Source: an uncultured Collinsella sp.
Lineage (GTDB): Bacteria > Actinomycetota > Coriobacteriia > Coriobacteriales > Coriobacteriaceae
Reading direction: 5' to 3'
Assembly (NCBI GenBank): GCA_900553705.1
Contig: USEK01000078.1
Span: forward strand, 1 to 6,760
DNA length: 6,760 bases
Position numbers and translations under genes: made by a program. The notes beneath the pieces are model-generated. The model had not been told where the DNA came from, made no database searches, and was given only the letters and a program-made list of their open reading frames with translations. Shown here one piece after another: positions 5,264 to 6,760 of this stretch; within the stretch, counting starts at the first letter, position 1, and each line of letters starts with the position of its first letter.

Positions 5264-6760
5264 GTGAGCGATTGCAAGAGGGTTTACCGTTTTGGAACCG
5301 ACGCCCAGGGCACCTGTGTCACCGAGGGCGACAAGTCCATGAACTTCGTGCTTGGCGGCAAGGGCGCTAACCTTGCCGAGATGAGCCGTATCGGCCTGCC
5401 GGTTCCCGGTGGCTTTACCATTACCTGCCAGACTTGTGTCGAGTACTCCGGCGCCGGTAACGTGTGGCCCGAGGGCGCACTCGATGAGATCGTTGCCGCC
5501 GAGGCAGACCTCGAGGCCCGCTGCGGCAAGAAGCTCGGTGACGATAATGATCCGCTGCTCGTGTCGGTTCGCTCGGGCGCTCCGTTCTCCATGCCCGGTA
5601 TGATGGACACGGTTCTCAACTTGGGCCTCAACGACGACTCCGTTCAGGGTCTCATCGCCCAGACGCAAAATCCGCGTTTTGCCTGGGATAGCTACCGCCG
5701 CTTTATCCAGATGTTTTCCAACGTCGTCATGGGCGTTGACGCCGACCTGTTCGAGAACGCCCTGACCCAGGCCCGCCTGGTCGCCGGCGTTCGCGTCGAT
5801 TCCGAGCTTTCGGCCGAGGACCTGCAGGAACTCGTCGAGACCTTTAAGGGCATCTTCTCCGAGAACGTCGATGCCTCCCTGTATCCCGAGCTCGAGGTCG
5901 CTGACGGCAAGCCCGTCTTCCCGCACGACCCGGAGCTTCAGCTACGCCTTGCAATCCAGGCCGTCTTTGGCAGCTGGATGAATGAGCGTGCCTGCATCTA
6001 CCGCAAGCAGCATGGCATTTCCGACGACCTCGGTACTGCCGTCAACGTGCAGGCCATGGCCTTTGGCAACAAGGGCGAGACCTCTGCGACGGGCGTCGCC
6101 TTTACGCGTAATCCGGCCGACGGCACCAAGGAGTTCTACGGTGACTTTTTGGTTAATGCCCAGGGCGAGGACGTCGTCGCCGGTATCCGCAACACCGAGC
6201 CCATCGCCGACCTCAAGACCACCCCGGGCCTCGAGTCCGCAGGTGAGGAGCTCGAGCGCGTGTTCCTGACGCTCGAGGATCATTACCGCGATATGTGCGA
6301 TATCGAGTTCACCATCGAGCAGGGCAAGCTCTGGATGCTCCAGACCCGCGTGGGCAAGCGCACCGCCACCGCCGCCCTGCGCATCGCCATCGAAATGGTC
6401 GAGGAGGGCCTGATCACCCGCGAGGAGGCTGTGAGCCGCATCGATCCCGCGCAGCTCGACCAGCTCCTGCACCCTCAGTTCGATGCCTCCAAGAAGTACG
6501 AGGCGCTGGCCAGTGGTCTTAACGCCAGCCCTGGCGCCGCTGTGGGCGAGGTCGTGTTCTCGAGCGACGATGCCGTCGCGCGTTCCGCCGAGGGCCGCAA
6601 GGTCATTCTGGTTCGCTGGGAGACCAACCCCGACGACCTGAAGGGCATGGTCGCCGCCGAGGGTATCCTGACCAGCCACGGTGGCAAGACGAGCCATGCG
6701 GCCGTTATCGCCCGCGGTATGGGTACGCCTTGCGTCTGCGGCGTTGAGCGCTTCCACATC
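5264..6760 (+). CDS. ppdK: Pyruvate, phosphate dikinase, N-terminal part (3' truncated by window end)
   Basis: PPDK interconverts pyruvate, ATP and phosphate with phosphoenolpyruvate, AMP and pyrophosphate in the cytoplasm, serving glycolysis or gluconeogenesis. The 499 codons present are open throughout; the family is usually about 870-900 residues. From GTG 5264 (chosen for AAGGGGA at 5251-5257) the protein reads VYRFGTDAQG, then the ATP-grasp nucleotide-binding motifs GGKGANLAEMSRIGLPVPGGF (31-51, Lys33), LLVSVRSGAPFSMPGMMDTVLNLGLN (98-123, Arg103), GNKGETSATGVAFTRNP (268-284) and DIEFTIEQGKLWMLQTRVGKRT (346-367). The phosphohistidine domain carries ILTSHGGKTSHAAVIARGMG (468-487), with catalytic His478 and regulatory Thr476. 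Lys475 replaces the Met of the Clostridium symbiosum enzyme (GGMTSHAA). The C-terminal PEP/pyruvate barrel lies beyond the window. The PDRP gene immediately upstream encodes the enzyme expected to modify Thr476. Confidence 0.96.
   Translation, partial: MSDCKRVYRFGTDAQGTCVTEGDKSMNFVLGGKGANLAEMSRIGLPVPGGFTITCQTCVEYSGAGNVWPEGALDEIVAAEADLEARCGKKLGDDNDPLLVSVRSGAPFSMPGMMDTVLNLGLNDDSVQGLIAQTQNPRFAWDSYRRFIQMFSNVVMGVDADLFENALTQARLVAGVRVDSELSAEDLQELVETFKGIFSENVDASLYPELEVADGKPVFPHDPELQLRLAIQAVFGSWMNERACIYRKQHGISDDLGTAVNVQAMAFGNKGETSATGVAFTRNPADGTKEFYGDFLVNAQGEDVVAGIRNTEPIADLKTTPGLESAGEELERVFLTLEDHYRDMCDIEFTIEQGKLWMLQTRVGKRTATAALRIAIEMVEEGLITREEAVSRIDPAQLDQLLHPQFDASKKYEALASGLNASPGAAVGEVVFSSDDAVARSAEGRKVILVRWETNPDDLKGMVAAEGILTSHGGKTSHAAVIARGMGTPCVCGVERFHI

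Overview
The window is a GC-rich stretch of bacterial chromosome whose codons mostly end in G or C. It carries six housekeeping genes, all on the + strand: trmD (3' part), lepB, glyQ, glyS, a PPDK regulatory protein gene, and ppdK (5' part). The rpsP/trmD-type translation genes next to lepB, a two-subunit glycyl-tRNA synthetase, and a PDRP-PPDK pair in a high-GC genome suggest a Coriobacteriia member of the Collinsella type. That assignment is from memory of such genomes, not a search, and is only moderately secure.

Layout. Bases 1-23 are not genomic: they match the end of the Illumina Nextera (Tn5 transposase) read-2 adapter, so the biological sequence starts at 24, inside trmD. trmD (24-419) and lepB (422-985) are tightly coupled. 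A 59-base gap holding a possible -10 element leads to glyQ (1045-1956), followed 3 bases later by glyS (1960-4055). glyS reads as two frames because one base is missing near 2331-2340; repaired, it encodes a full-length beta subunit of about 698 residues. The PDRP gene (4090-4965) follows with its own strong ribosome-binding site. A 298-base non-coding region (4966-5263), AT-rich in its first two thirds, holds several short repeats, a -10-like element and an 8-bp hairpin. ppdK then starts at a GTG (5264) and runs off the end after 499 codons.

Function. TrmD (tRNA m1G37 methylation) and GlyQS (charging of tRNA-Gly) serve translation, and LepB removes signal peptides at the membrane. PDRP and PPDK form a known enzyme-regulator pair: PDRP phosphorylates or dephosphorylates a threonine two residues before the catalytic histidine of PPDK. 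Both residues (Thr476, His478) are visible before the window ends.

I found no undescribed system, mobile element, CRISPR array or RNA gene. The points most worth checking are the adapter remnant, the glyS frameshift (probably a sequence error, since the gene is otherwise intact), a Glu at the usual catalytic Asp position of TrmD, and the repeat-rich region upstream of ppdK.
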